A stretch of DNA of 64,000 bases from Lanius collurio (taxonomy: Eukaryota > Chordata > Aves > Passeriformes > Laniidae): positions 17,781,220-17,845,219 of the forward strand of contig JACBWW010000018.1 in the NCBI GenBank assembly GCA_020086605.1, read 5' to 3'. Under the pieces are notes generated by a model. It was not told where the DNA came from, searched no databases, and saw only the letters and a list, made by a program, of their open reading frames with translations. Both the position numbers and the translations under genes were made by a program. Shown piece by piece: positions 37,705 to 49,825 of this stretch (positions are counted from its first letter, which is position 1; the number at the start of each line of letters is the position of its first letter).

Positions 37705-37752
37705 CAGATTTTTAATTTGCATTTCATTTAACATTTCAGATTTTTAATTTGC
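37705..37752 (+). repeat. Exact 16-bp direct repeat spaced 32 bp
   Basis: CAGATTTTTAATTTGC occurs at 37705-37720 and again at 37737-37752. Start-to-start distance is 32 bp, about three helical turns, so both copies would face the same side of DNA. The unit carries a TAATTT homeodomain-like core. The first copy continues into an ATTTGCAT octamer; the second does not. Confidence 0.85.
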
Positions 37753-37789
37753 CAGATATTGTTTATCAAGTATTCATTTCAGCGCCTTT

Positions 37790-37805
37790 CACTGTATATA
37801 CAGTG
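37790..37805. repeat. Perfect 16-bp palindrome
   Basis: CACTGTATATACAGTG equals its own reverse complement. It lies 38 bp after the 16-bp direct repeat and just before a TAATTA site. Confidence 0.9.
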
Positions 37806-38767
37806 CATACTCCTCAGTAATTAGTGTGCAGTAAATTAATTCTCTCCTTGTTCCTTCATCAGATATTGGATTAAGAAACTTTCACTGTACCAACGTAGTG
37901 AGCTAGATTAGGAATTTCCCATCTATAATACCTTTGTTTAATATTTGTCTTGTATATGTTATGCTGCCTTAATGCTTTACACGATAAGAAATGTTATAGT
38001 TAGAAGCAGAAACCTCCAATTAATTTCAAGTCACATATTTATTTGAAATTATTAGACTCAAATTAAATGTGTTCATGTGGTTCTACAATGTCTACTACTT
38101 TAGACATCCCTACACTTAATGAAAAAATGGTTGTTGTACTTACATAAAGGATATTTAAATCACCTGATGACTTTCATCAACTACCATGAGCCTTAAATCA
38201 GATCCAAAGTAAGCACATCGTTATAGACCTGTCTTTTGCCTTCTGTCAATATGGGCCAAAGACCTGCAAAAGTGTCCTCTTTCAAATCCAGGGAAAATAA
38301 TACACAGACTCAATAGCAGGGCATTATCACCACAGTCCACTGAAATTCTGCGTGCTTCGCAAACATTTTTCACAGTTCATTTCACATTTTCCACGTCCAC
38401 TAAGATACACAGCACACAGGTATGATTGTTCTCAGGTCAGTCCAAACTAGAACAACACCTTTTCTCACTGATTAAGGCTCCTCTGTGCAAACTATATTCC
38501 TCTCTACCTGAAACAACTTTGCAGAGCTCACCCACCTGCATGGTTTGGATGTAGCAGGCCAACTGCCCAAAAGGTTAGAAAATATAAGGGACATTTATAC
38601 CTATAGAGTCAATGGACATTTTATTAGATTGTGTTTGTTTTTCATGCTTTAAAAGTCTACAAGTTTATGAGTACAACATATACCTTCAGTGGCAGAAACA
38701 GGTAATGTGAATGCTGTGTGACAGAGGAGGAAACACTGGTCCTTCCTGAACCTGTGCCCAAAATGTC

Positions 38768-38780
38768 TTACGTCACGTCA
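38768..38780 (+). promoter_or_regulatory. Paired CRE/ATF-like half-sites
   Basis: TTACGTCA (38768-38775) overlaps a second CACGTCA (38774-38780), two CpG-containing CREB/ATF-type sites in CpG-poor surroundings. CpG retention makes them slightly notable; function is inference. Confidence 0.3.
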
Positions 38781-39810
38781 AGCTCCAGTGCAGGCACACA
38801 GAGTACTGGGATCTGCTTTGGACAAGCCCCAGCATTGCTTACAGGGAATGGCAAAGTGGTGGAGCAGGGATGTGGGGCAGGAGGGCTTTGGAGTTTGTTT
38901 TTTTTCCAAGTAACTCACTGCTGAGCAGCATGAGCTGTGAGGCACCCAATATTGAAATTACCCACAGCCATGTGGATAGCTCCCAGATTTTCCCATTGCT
39001 TTTCCTCTTGAACCAACAAGACCTACAGGAACACCATTTACATCTGGGAAATGGCAGCAGAGGGCAATTGCTGCTTCTGTTCTCCACCAACATCAAACAC
39101 AGGTCATACACATGTACTGACAAAATTAATTTGCAACAAGACACGGGAAAAGTATGATTGAAATTCTTTGGAAAGCTAATAATGGAGATAACTGTGCCTT
39201 TCCTCTCATCCAAAGCAATAACATCTTCCTTTCTCCATTTACCACATTTTTATTCAAAGGTTACAAAAATCACTAATATGTGTGTGACTGTGGGCAACTC
39301 AAGTTGGAGTGAAGGAAGAAAACGCACAACAACAAACCAAGCAGTCCTGCTGTTTCTTTCCTAACGAGATAAGCAGATATTCCTAAAGATCAGGTTGCAG
39401 TTGTACCTCTCCTTCCTCGCTGCTCACAGTCACAAACACAGCAAGAGCAGATGCCCTGTGCCAGCTCCACGCTCCCACTCACTGAGGGGGTTTGGGGTAG
39501 GAAAGGGGAACACACCTGAGCCACAGCCCCCAACAGTGATGTCCAGGATTTCATGCATACCCCTAAACACATGGCAAAACACAGACCTGGGGACTGTCTA
39601 CTCTCTGACAACTGTTTGCCAGCGGACACAGAAACAGCAGAATTTGGTCCCAAGCTATCATAATTTCAGCAAAAGAAAGCAAATCATTAGTATGAGAGGG
39701 GTCCTCCTAAGCATGAGACATTGAATAAAAACAGATTTTTAAAGCTGTAACAAGTTGATAGTAATATTTCTTTTGCTATTTGGGTCCCATAAGTCCAAGC
39801 AACACACTTG

Positions 39811-39855
39811 AAAACAAAACAAACAAAAACAAACAAAACAAACAAAAAAAACCCC
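39811..39855 (+). repeat. (AAAC)n-type microsatellite
   Basis: About 45 nt of imperfect AAAC/AAAAC repeats ending in an A-run and then CCCC. Confidence 0.9.
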
Positions 39856-42800
39856 AATAGTCGACAATGACCTTACAAAATGAAAAGTGACATGAAGATG
39901 TTACATGTTGTATTTCTTCTGTAGGTGGTATATATTTTGTCTTAGAATGAGAGAATATGTTTTATTTTATTTAGAAAGTTTTGGCTTCATTTTTTTTAAA
40001 CTAAAATATTCAATTTATTCAGTAAATAGCCTATCAGGATGAAGGGTCACTGAGTATGCCAAGGGAAAGCATATCTTTTGAATTAAAGGATCGAAAACTC
40101 AGTCAGGCAGAATACTGGTTGCTCTCAAGAACATTATGGGAACTAATGAAAGAACCCCATTTCCTGCCTCATACAATTAAGTAATCAGCTGCCTTTGGTT
40201 ACCCCTAACAACTTACACAGACAAGGGGATTACTAAGCAAACAGACTGCAGCATTTCAGAATACACAGTCAACGGGAATGCTGAAATGACATGCATTCCC
40301 AGGGGAGTCACTACCTTTTCAATTTCAAGAGAAGGAAGTGGGATTATTGAAAATTTAGGACTTGGCAGACCTTTACAGAAATGCTCTGGCTGATGTAATG
40401 TGCACTATCCCAGTTAAGTACCAAAATAACCCTTGCCATCTGAAGAATGTTTCCCTTACTACCCCTTCTCCAAGATACAGCGAATTCCTGATCTGGTTCT
40501 AACGAAGGGATGCTTAGATACAAAATAAAACTATCTTGTTTGAGTCAGAAGATATTCTTATGCTCATACTTAAGGTATGAAGCAGCATGCTGTGCAGAAG
40601 TATGACATTTAACAAACACTGCAGCTTCATCTGGGGGTAAAATTTATGTCTCAAAAGTGAGGAAAATATTTCTGAATCTCTTCAGAAAGACTTAGTTTGC
40701 ACAAGCACTAAATAAGCACTGTACAGCCTTCCTCACTGCCTCCATAGGTGCCTGTTTAGGACAGGGTTTTAGGGTTTCAGTGCTCAGCAGTCACTGGAAG
40801 TTTATTAGATTTATGACTTTGGCGGAAGCTGTGCCAAGAAGTTTTGGGAATCCACCCCTAAGCAAACACCTCGATGAGTGGTGGAATAAACACAGCTTAG
40901 TTTTCTCACAGCAGGGAAGCAGTATTTGGGGCTCCTTTCTCTTCCTGTTAATAGACTTTGCTGTCCTCTTTTCAACTAATTGGTACTGCTGGTGGCCGGA
41001 CTGGGAGTGTCATAACAAAACCCAGAGGTACTTTTGTGACACTCAGCAGCCTTCTGGGGAGGGTGAGTGGAACTTTCCACTGGATCACTCCAACATGTCA
41101 AATAAAAATCTAAAAGGAGTAATAAAGATATTTACAATTTGATGAGAAAGAAAAAATAATGAGAGAAAGAACATGAGCAATAGTCTTGTTCTAGAGTGAC
41201 TGAATGTCCAAAGTAAAGAACAATTAAAATGCTACACTACTCAGTTGAAACTGCCGGAGTGCTGGAAGTGCTGAATGGAATAGTGCTTCAGAAGGAAGGC
41301 AAATATTCACTCTGACTTACTCTTATCTGCTGAGCCACTAGAGACATATTAAATAAACAACTATGCAATGTTGAAAATACTTCCAAAAGAATAAAAGAAA
41401 ACTGTCAGCATTGCCAAAAGATAACATAGAAAGACAGGAAAAAAAATCTTGTAGTTAAGAGACACAGAAAGGGAAATTTATTGCAAAAGTGCATTGCCTC
41501 TCAGTTTTTAACAATGTGAACACCCTCATGCACCATCTGGCTCCACTGTCCCCACCACAGGGTGATCTAATTATTGGGGAAACATTTGCTAGCAACAGCA
41601 CCTGGCTGCTCTTTGGTGTTTAACTTTCCTTTCCTGCTCCCACAGCCTCAGGTTCACAAGACCCAGGTATATCTGAAGAGTTGCTCATGGATACAATAAT
41701 AATGTCACTTGGCCAGTGGTTGCAAGTACAGTAAGTGACTTGGCTACCATTACTCAATTGTCAAGCTTTGAGCTGCTCTAAAATACCGTGGATTTTTCCA
41801 GCTCATTTTCCATCTCACTCTGGACAGACCCAAAACTGGCTCAAAAATTTCTGGTTTTTTTAACTTGTCCCCTTTCCCCAGTGTCCTCAGGCGTCCAAGG
41901 TTTGGGCAATGTAAAACTGTGTACTGTTGGGCAGGTGGAATTTATAAAGGGGACAAGGCAACCTAACATCAGAGATGGGATTAACCACCGAAAGACCAGG
42001 TCTTTCAGTTGTCCTGGTGGGTTGGATTTAATTGCAAATGGATCCTTTTCATACCTCAGCCAAACATATTAAAATGCCACTGAAATAAGGCTTCCTTGGA
42101 CTCCATCATGTAAGATCAGCCACACTTTCTAAAGAAAACTTGGGGGCCAAACTTCATGACACCCCGCACCACTGCCTCCCACTCAGACAAAAATCCCAAG
42201 CCAGCCCAACCCTGTGAGCAGGTCAGAGCCTCCCCTTCCCACTGGAGCAGCCAGAGCTGCCACCTGCCTGGCTTGGACAGCAGCGAGCTTGTTGGTACAA
42301 CAAACCTGCTCCGTGGCTTCATGAAGTGCAGTTTGGGATATAACATCACATGACCCTCACACTGCTTTTAGTACACACTGATGGCATTTGCCTGCACGGT
42401 GTTAGAGAGCCAACACTTGGCAATGTGCAGCTCCTTCCCTCCCCAGACACATTTTTGTCACTCAGTCCTCCTGTTCCACACTGCCTCCTCTTGAGCCTCT
42501 TAAACTATGAGCTGTGGAGTCAACAGCTGGGAATCATGATCAGATTTAAACTCCCAGACAGTTCTTAAAAAGATGCTTTTTCCTCCCAATTTCAATACAA
42601 ACAGAATAAATTTTTATTTCATCTGAAAATAAAGATTTTTTTAAATGCCCTCTGTTGCTTTCCTTGGAAATTGCTCATGATTTGTTATCAAACCCAGCTT
42701 TATTCTTTGTGCTAAGCCTACCTCTGGTTTTGGGAAAGCAAAGAGGCAGTAAGACCTGGAATAGCAGACTTAAATCACAATCCAGAGAGGGGCTAACTCA

Positions 42801-44324
42801 GCAGAGAGGCAACTAAGCAAACCAAGATGCCTTGAAGGAAGCAAGTGGTTTATTTGTATTGCTCTGCTCTTCTCACGGGTGAAGCAACACAGCTCCAGAA
42901 AAGGAACAGGGGACTTTGTTTCATCCTTTCTGTCACAGTGATCCAGGGCTCTGCTAACTTACCATGTATTTATTTAATCATTACTGTTCAGCAGACTGAT
43001 ACTGCACTCTCTGGAGATGCTGTGCCAGATCCCTAAGGACATCCATCCCCAATGATCTTTAGACATATTTCTCTGCTATCGTGCAGTTAGCAATGACATT
43101 TTCCTATTCTAGTCAGAAAAGTTTTTTTAAAAAGTGCAAACCATCAGAGAAAGTGTCAACATAAACAGTAAGACTGAGTCATTGAATGTTGCAAACAGAA
43201 ATGCAAGCAAAAACTAAGCTGTGTTTTCCAATCACACTTCACAGAAATACAGGAATTGCTGTAGGCTTAGATTGTTCTCTGAATAGTAATAGCAACACAC
43301 CTAGAAACCTTAATATCTCGTGCCAGAATTCTGAACAGAAAACATACAGCAGGCATTTGTAGCTGCTATAGCATAGATCTAGAAACTATCAGCTTCCAGA
43401 GCAAGAAAAGGGCACTGAGTGCAAAGAGATGAAAGAGATTAAAGGAACAAATCAGACTACCAGCAATAATGGATGCCTTCAGCCCCTTCCCATGCACTAC
43501 TTATGTATCACAGTGCTCACAATTGCTTTTCTTACTTTGCCATCTTGAGATGATTGCTCTTTAGATTAGAGAAAAAGCAAATAAAAACTAAGACATAATG
43601 AACTGCAAAGGATTAAACTGGGTACTTCACACAACTTCTTCTGCAATACAAGAGCAGGGAGATGATCAGTGAAGTTAAAAGGCTGCATAACTAAACAAAA
43701 CATGTTTAAATGCATAGTTTGCTGCATCCTATGCAAAACTCTGTCCTCATTCCCCCGTGGCTTTCATGGTGACACACTGGGAAATGGGTAGGTTTTATCC
43801 TGCCTTGCCTTCCTTTACAAAAGTGCTCTTATTCACAAATTCAACATATCTTAACGGCCCTAGAAATCCACATGTTTACTCCAGATCTCCCTGCTGTTTT
43901 GAATCGAATTCTTCTCTACTATTAGAATACCTGTGAAGGATAGTTATTTTTAAAAATAGTCAGACCACATCCAAAGCAGATGAATTAAATTCTCTGCCTT
44001 CACAGTTTTGTCCTTTCCTCACTGTTGACCATACCATCATCTTTTCTATTATTTAAAACATAAACATATCTTGCTTGACAAGGTGTTTCATTCCAATATA
44101 CTAGTCTGAAAAACATTTGTTACATTGACAAACAAAACAAAAAAAAAATACACACCTTGGTGATTTCAGCCACACCACCTCTGCATTCAGTGGGGCTTCC
44201 TTGTGTTAGAACATTCATGTCCTTTCCCAACCATCTCAGCAAAAATCACAGGTCATGCTTTGACAACTCACATTTTGTGACCAGTCCTATTTGTGCTGGT
44301 CAATAAAATCTCATAACATTCTTC

Positions 44325-44500
44325 CACTTTTTCCCATCCATCAGCACTTCTCCTCCAGGGCTGTAAGCTCTTTGAGGCAGCAATTCACTTTTTGTTTTCT
44401 GTGTTTGCCTGACACAGAGGTCCAGCCTTTGGACAAAGAGCAAGCATCTACAGTACTCATCAGCACAAGATACCACTGGTATATAGAACTCCCATAATTT
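44325..44500 (+). repeat. LINE 3' end, L2/CR1 superfamily
   Basis: The block gggctgtaagctctttgagg, then a degenerate 'cagggaccgt' part, then ctttttgttttctgtgtttg, then cctgacacagaggtccag follows the widespread sauropsid LINE 3' tail 'gactgtaagctctttggggcagggaccgtctttttgttctgtgtttgtacagcgcctagcacaatggggtcc' with few gaps. Upstream T/C-rich sequence (cttccactttttcccatcc) is also usual there. Only the untranslated tail is present; no reverse-transcriptase frame is nearby. The family name within the superfamily is uncertain. Confidence 0.7.
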
Positions 44501-45819
44501 CAGGAAATAAAATGAATCATGCATGATTGTTAACAGGACTTCGTTTTTCTATTCTCCTTTGAGTCAGGGGAGCCCATATGTTCCCACTATGGGTTTTATT
44601 GTATTCCCTCTGAAGAATCTATTACTGGTCCTTGTCAGGCTACTACTGTGGCAGCAAGGAAACCTGTTTTTCTGTGTAGGCTGATAAATGAGCCAATAAA
44701 TTCTAAATCCACTGCCATGGATGCCTCAATTATTGCTATTATTTATTGTCATCTGCTGTCTCCTTGGGCCTAGACCAGTTGGCAGTGCTGGTCAGGGTTA
44801 AAGTCTTCAGTTGTGCTAAAAAGGGAAAACTGGTCCTATATAAATTAATAGGGAAAGAGAGGAAAATTAAAATAGAAACATTTCACTTGTAAGCAAGAAC
44901 TCCTTATGGAAAAGAGTCCTCATAGTGTTTGCATGTTTTCACCTGCTGCATTGTTGATTAGAAGATTAAATGAAGAATATTTTACAAAAGGGAATTTAAA
45001 TATCTTAGAAGGAAGGCTGGCCAGAAAACCAAAGAAAGACAACTCATCCAAAAAATGACTGTATGGGAAGAAAAAAGGACATAAGATATCAAAAAGAAAG
45101 AGCAAGTCTTACATAGAGAGCCAAATTCTGATATATAAATACCAGTTAGATAACTCAGTTAAGATTTTCCAAATAAATGTTAAATCAGTGATAAACTGTT
45201 AATACTAGAAATAACTGAACTTGTTTGTCGAGTATGGGGGGGGAGTGGAAACTCGAAAACCACCCAAGCTCCACATAAACAAAAATCCCAACACACCTAT
45301 GTAGAATTCTGGAAAGGGAGATGATGAAAAGGGATGAGTGAATGGCACGAAGAGTGTAGCACACGCTGCATAATGGTAACTGAGGATTAGAAACTCTTTA
45401 ACCCCTGCAATAAGAACACGATAGCAAAACCTGTACGCCTTCTAAATGGGAAATAGTGTGATCTCTGTGTATTTACAATACAGCATACCATTTTTTTAAA
45501 TTAGAATAAGCCAGTTTTTGACAGAATTCAGATATAAAAATGTCATACACAAAATGCACTGAAATGGTGCTTTCCTAACCAGCATTGCCACGTGCATCTA
45601 TAGTTGATTTGCTGTGACAACTATACTGGGTTATTGCTCAGCTCAAAACACATCTCTGGTACAGACAAACAAAGTTGAAAATGATGGATTGGTTGTATGC
45701 AATTCGTTTGACAAGCATTAGAAAGTGGAGAGCAGGGAGAGGAGAAAACCCTTTACTAAAGCCATGTAACCTGAGTTAATGAAATTATATTTAACTAAGG
45801 GTGTGTATTTAGACTTGAT
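44501..45819. other. Non-coding DNA, nothing recognised
   Basis: AT-rich sequence. Contains a G8 run (45236-45243), a CACGTG E-box near 45588 and, just after it, an 8-bp-arm inverted repeat (TATAGTTG 45599-45606 / CAACTATA 45618-45625). Confidence 0.65.
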
Positions 45820-46260
45820 CTTACCTTGGTGACTTAGCCATTAGTAGGAATTCATTGTTTACCTCCACGATCCTTATCGGTACTTAGGCAGTGTTTGCAC
45901 GTGATTTTCAACTGATTGCTCAACATGCTCTGTGTTAGACTGTTTTGAAATAAATGAAAACACAGCAAGATCACAGAGGGCTAATCTCAATTATCTAATC
46001 TGCTTAAAACTGCGTGGTTTCTTTTCTTGTTGAGGCCACATTATGGCTTCCTCTATGGGCAGAACTGTACCTGCTGATGCCAAAACAGACATCTCTTTCT
46101 TCTTCTGCAAGGCTGAAACTTCTGTCAGTGAAATGGAAACAGTTATTATTCCAAATTACTTTTCTTAGGTCATTTGAGGAACACTCCGCAAGAGGTAATA
46201 ACCACCTATAACGATTATGGGCCCTTATCAATATCTCTGATAATTGTGGGTGTTTGACTT
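45820..46260. promoter_or_regulatory. Candidate conserved non-coding block with paired TAATC sites
   Basis: Repeat-free sequence with scattered CpGs (ccacgatcc, ttatcggtac, gcacgtg, ctccgcaag, ataacgatt). CTAATC occurs twice, 14 bp apart (45981-45986 and 45995-46000), and fits OTX/CRX-type sites. GATA-type TTATC words occur at several points and there is an AACCAC (RUNX-type) word near 46200. The style fits a distal enhancer. Conservation was not testable. Two opposing short frames (65 and 75 codons) at 46004-46231 look like shadows. Confidence 0.3.
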
Positions 46261-46288
46261 ACACAATACATGCTCAAAAAAAGAGCCA

Positions 46289-46328
46289 TCCCCTCCCCCC
46301 TTAAAAAAAAAAATAAAAGAAAAAACCC
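46289..46328 (+). repeat. C-rich then A-rich low complexity
   Basis: ccctcccccc followed by a long A-rich run and then cccacc. Same A/C style as other tracts in this window. Confidence 0.8.
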
Positions 46329-48557
46329 ACCTTAGAAACACCACAGACCTCTAAGAGTCCCATCACAGGACAGTGAATTTTGAGCTTTGAACATCTCCAA
46401 GAAACCGGTATAGCTCCTCCAGTCTTTAATGGTACAAGGCAAGAGTAACAATCAAATCTGAATGTTTTGACTTAAAGTCCAGCCTCTTGCTGCCTTTGGA
46501 GTACAGACTCTGTCCAAAAATTCATGAAAAGAGCAAAAAAACCAGAGTTCCTGGAAAACCATTAAGCCAATGGGCAATTTACAAAAATACATGATCAAAA
46601 AGTTGCTTTTATAGTTTATGTGTTTGCATTGGCTGGAGAATGTAACAGCCAAAACTCTCTCACCCAGAGGGATTATGTTTTAGCTTTATGCAATCAGTTC
46701 TAAGATTTCACCTTGTGCACCTGAGCTTCACAACCAAACTCCTTGAGTAACTTAAATTTCAATGTCAGCTTCTTCCAAAGATAGCATTAACAAAAATTAA
46801 GAGGAAAAAATTAATCTTAGCAGCTAAAGAGTTAATGCAGATACTAAGGAGTTCACACATCAGCCTGCCAAGATCTGATGTCTGTTGTCTTCTTAGAGAA
46901 TAAGTTTGCTCATAGGAAACACCTTCCAAGCAGCTGAAGCCCTTGAGACAATTCATGAGAGACTTCTAAGAACACTTTTACTTGAACTTCCATGCAGTTC
47001 TCCCTCATTCTACACCAGCCATTTTTAATGCATCCTGCATTGTGGAGTCCAGCAAAAGAGCAACATCCTTGTGCCCTATGGTCCTTGTAACAGGCTCCCA
47101 ACAGCAGCAGCCAGGTAAATAAATTAAAAGCATCAGAAAGTGCTGCTTTACAAGGGGAATTGTCCATATCAAAGCTGTCAAACATCTGGGTTTGAAGTAT
47201 GTGGCCAAACTGAGCTGCTACATTTTCATCTTCCCCAACCCAACATTTCCCATCCAGCATCCATTTGTCTCCAGGATTAGACTGAGCCACGTTTCCCCTC
47301 AGACTCCCCCCTGAGCTTTGCTTCTCCGGGGCTCCACACAGCGCCAGGCACCACCTCTGAGGCAGTAATGAGCGTTCAGTGCAAGGGCCAGGGAGAGGCA
47401 CATTAGAGCAGCAGGAGTTAGAACAGCACTGGCATTTTCATTTCAGCACACACCAGCACGGAAGGGCCCGGCTCAGGATGGAGCAATTGAATGGCAAAAA
47501 GACTCCGTAGGTTTGCTAAAGGCTTCCTGAAGTCTCAGCACCTGCCTGATGACCTTCCTTTTGAGATGCATCTTTATTATAGTTTTTTAGCCAGAGGTTC
47601 AAAGGAGTGGCACTGACAAAATAAGAGAGATGATTCCCTCTACACCCGAGATCACAGCTTGCCAGAGCGATAAGGAATTATCTTGCAACTTTTCATCTAC
47701 CATACAACAACATAAATGCTTAATCAAGAAGAAGCAATGAACATAAAGGTTCTGAGACAATTTCTGGTTAAGCACCAACATTTGCATGTGGTTGGAATTA
47801 CTTGAACTTCTTGAGTTTGCAAAATGAGGTTGAGCTTTTCCCAGAGAACCACTGCTGTCTGATTGCATTCTTCATGTGATACACACTCAGCAGAAAGGGA
47901 AAAAAACCTGAAATATTGATTTTCCTCAAACATGACTAGATACTAGTAAGAAAATCACCTCTAACTGAAGAAGGAGAAAGCAAGATTGAAAAGCATAGGC
48001 ATTTTCTTGTGTTCTAACAGCATATGACTATTTCCCATCTCAGCAGAGTTCAGACTTAAATGACAGAAGCCCAGCTGTTCTAGAAAACAAATACGCAAGT
48101 AGAAAGTCTAGACAGCCTCCTGCCATAATACTTCATAGAAATCATAGCTTCTTTAGTTCAATTTTACACAAAAATATGAGTCAAAGCTCCATGTCCATAC
48201 TGTGCAGTTTTGTCCAGAGCTCTCCAATGAGCACTGCTAGCAACTTGACCATATACCATTAGAGCAAGACTAATTCATAACTGTTTAAACCCCGACTGAG
48301 CCCACAGGACATAGATTTTTCTTTAACACAATTGGCAACCATATGACTTGTCTGCACATGGCAGAATTGAGCTTTGTTTTTGCAATAACTGTAAAATTGT
48401 GATGTTCATACTGTGGAGCTTTAATTAGAACAAGTCAATAGCAGCATATTCTATCCAGGCTAGCAAGAAAAATTCAGGAGATGAAAGTGCCCTTATTATT
48501 CTAAAGCTATTGAATATTGAAAGGATACATTTCCAATAAAAATGGCCTGGAAATATT

Positions 48558-48568
48558 GGGGGGGGGGG
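48558..48568. repeat. Poly(G) run, 11 G
   Basis: Eleven consecutive G in AT-rich surroundings. A likely site of sequencing or slippage error. Confidence 0.85.
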
Positions 48569-49825
48569 AAAGCTAATTTTTTACACATGAGAAAACAGCA
48601 TAATTTGGTCTATTGCAAAAGAACACACAGAAGTAGAGTTTTGCTTTTGAGAAATGTCACAAATATAAATTACTCTATTGGCCTGGAAGTTTTTTTAAGC
48701 AGTCACAAAACAATGTAGTTGTTGCCAAAGCTTAGAATTTTATTATAACATTTGTGATAACCTGATAAAAACCCCAGCTTTTCATAACTACATTATCATA
48801 AGCACTCCAGTTTCTAGAATCTTGACATTATTTAAGAATCTGTTTTACTTACCAGGGACCTATTTTCAATCTGTGCTGATGTACAGATGAACAAAGTAAT
48901 ATTTTTAGTCTATTTCCATTGTTTTGAAAGATCTGGCTCATAAATCATAAATATTTGGGGTTGGCCAGTGTATTTGACAATTTTTTTGCCTGAGCATAGA
49001 CTCAGGCAACACTTCTCTTTTGCCAGAAATAGTTGCTGGCTAATGATTTCTGGGAATACTTGATCATTATTTTCACAGGGCAGTGGAACAGATTCTTTGC
49101 ACGAGGCCAACAAAAGAGTCTGTCAGAGAGTAACATGAACCTTGCCATGCTGCCACCCAGAAAGGAGGCCTTTTATAGAGAGCTTTAGAAGTACCTGGGA
49201 AGGAGGATGCTGCCTCTGCTCTACCCAAAAGCAATAGGTTCCTGCTGCCTTTGATGACTCAGGTAATATGCAACTTACCTCTGCAAAATCCAAATTTAGT
49301 TCTGACATGCTGCTCTTTCAGTTTCACTCAGGCTATCGAGCCTGTGCCTGCTCACACCCTTTTATGGGCTGTATTCCACTCTTTGGAAACAAGCAAAGTG
49401 ATTCCTGGGACTATCAAATCAACCAGATGAAGACTGATGACTTCTAACTCAAAATATTATGCAGCACAATTCTCCAGTTATTTCCCTGCAAATGAGTCTG
49501 ACAAGTGCTGTATAATGTGCAAACCAACTCACACAAACAAAAGCATGAGAGAGCATGAGCAGAAATAAAATTATACAGAGCAAACTTAGAACAGTTGTGA
49601 GGCTGCACAGACAGCAATTAGTTGACTGGCAGTGCAAGAAAAGATGAATTTACCATTCAAAAAAACCCCTGAGCAGCACATCCAGTACGTACTCTACAGG
49701 AACCAAAGACAATGCTTCCTCAGACAGAAGAGCTGTATTGACACCAGCATGAATACCCTTTTCTTTCCCCCTCTCTTTGCCAAAAATGAATTTTCTAAGG
49801 AGCAGTCTCAGGTGGTAATGTAAAG

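Larger units (their letters stand above)
37060..38160. promoter_or_regulatory. Candidate AT-rich cis-regulatory (conserved non-coding) element
   Basis: About 1.1 kb of AT-rich sequence rich in homeodomain TAAT cores. Examples are CAATTAATT at 37688-37696, TAATTA at 37818-37823, CAATTAATTT at 38017-38026 and TTCAATTAAATTGG near 37103. It also has octamer sites (ATGCAAAT near 37529, ATTTGCAT near 37716), an exact 16-bp direct repeat and a 16-bp palindrome. Low-complexity runs are few for such AT-rich sequence. This style is typical of developmental enhancers in vertebrates, but neither conservation nor target gene can be judged here. GC-richer DNA at 37400-37600 within it may be a separate piece. 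Confidence 0.35.
38161..44319. other. Non-coding DNA, nothing recognised beyond small motifs
   Basis: No gene recognised; frames of 60-124 codons on both strands lack family features. Near 38345-38370 a stretch recalls the reverse complement of a MIR/L2 3' end but is too short to call. It holds the paired CRE-like sites and the A/C microsatellite listed separately. Confidence 0.6.
46261..49825. other. Non-coding DNA; GC-richer part at 46910-47520
   Basis: A 163-codon minus frame (46910-47401) lies in the GC-richer part, which also keeps several CpGs (cacgtttcc, tctccgggg, cagcgcc, gagcgttc, gcccggctc). I recognise no domain in the translation and see no frame-wide coding signature, so it is not called. 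The rest is AT-rich, with the homopolymer tracts listed separately. Confidence 0.6.

Noticed and set aside
38345..38372. Stretch like a reversed MIR/L2 3' end (gcgtgcttcgcaaacattt)
   Set aside because: Only about 26 bases resemble it, and the next expected blocks are missing.
40780..41142. 120-codon plus frame with a hydrophobic stretch
   Set aside because: The hydrophobic segment alone is not evidence of a membrane protein, and no family or coding signature is visible.
48130..48150. catagaaatcatag, like the CR1 terminal octamer repeat on the minus strand
   Set aside because: Only one and a half degenerate units are present, and the adjacent sequence does not continue as a CR1 3' end.
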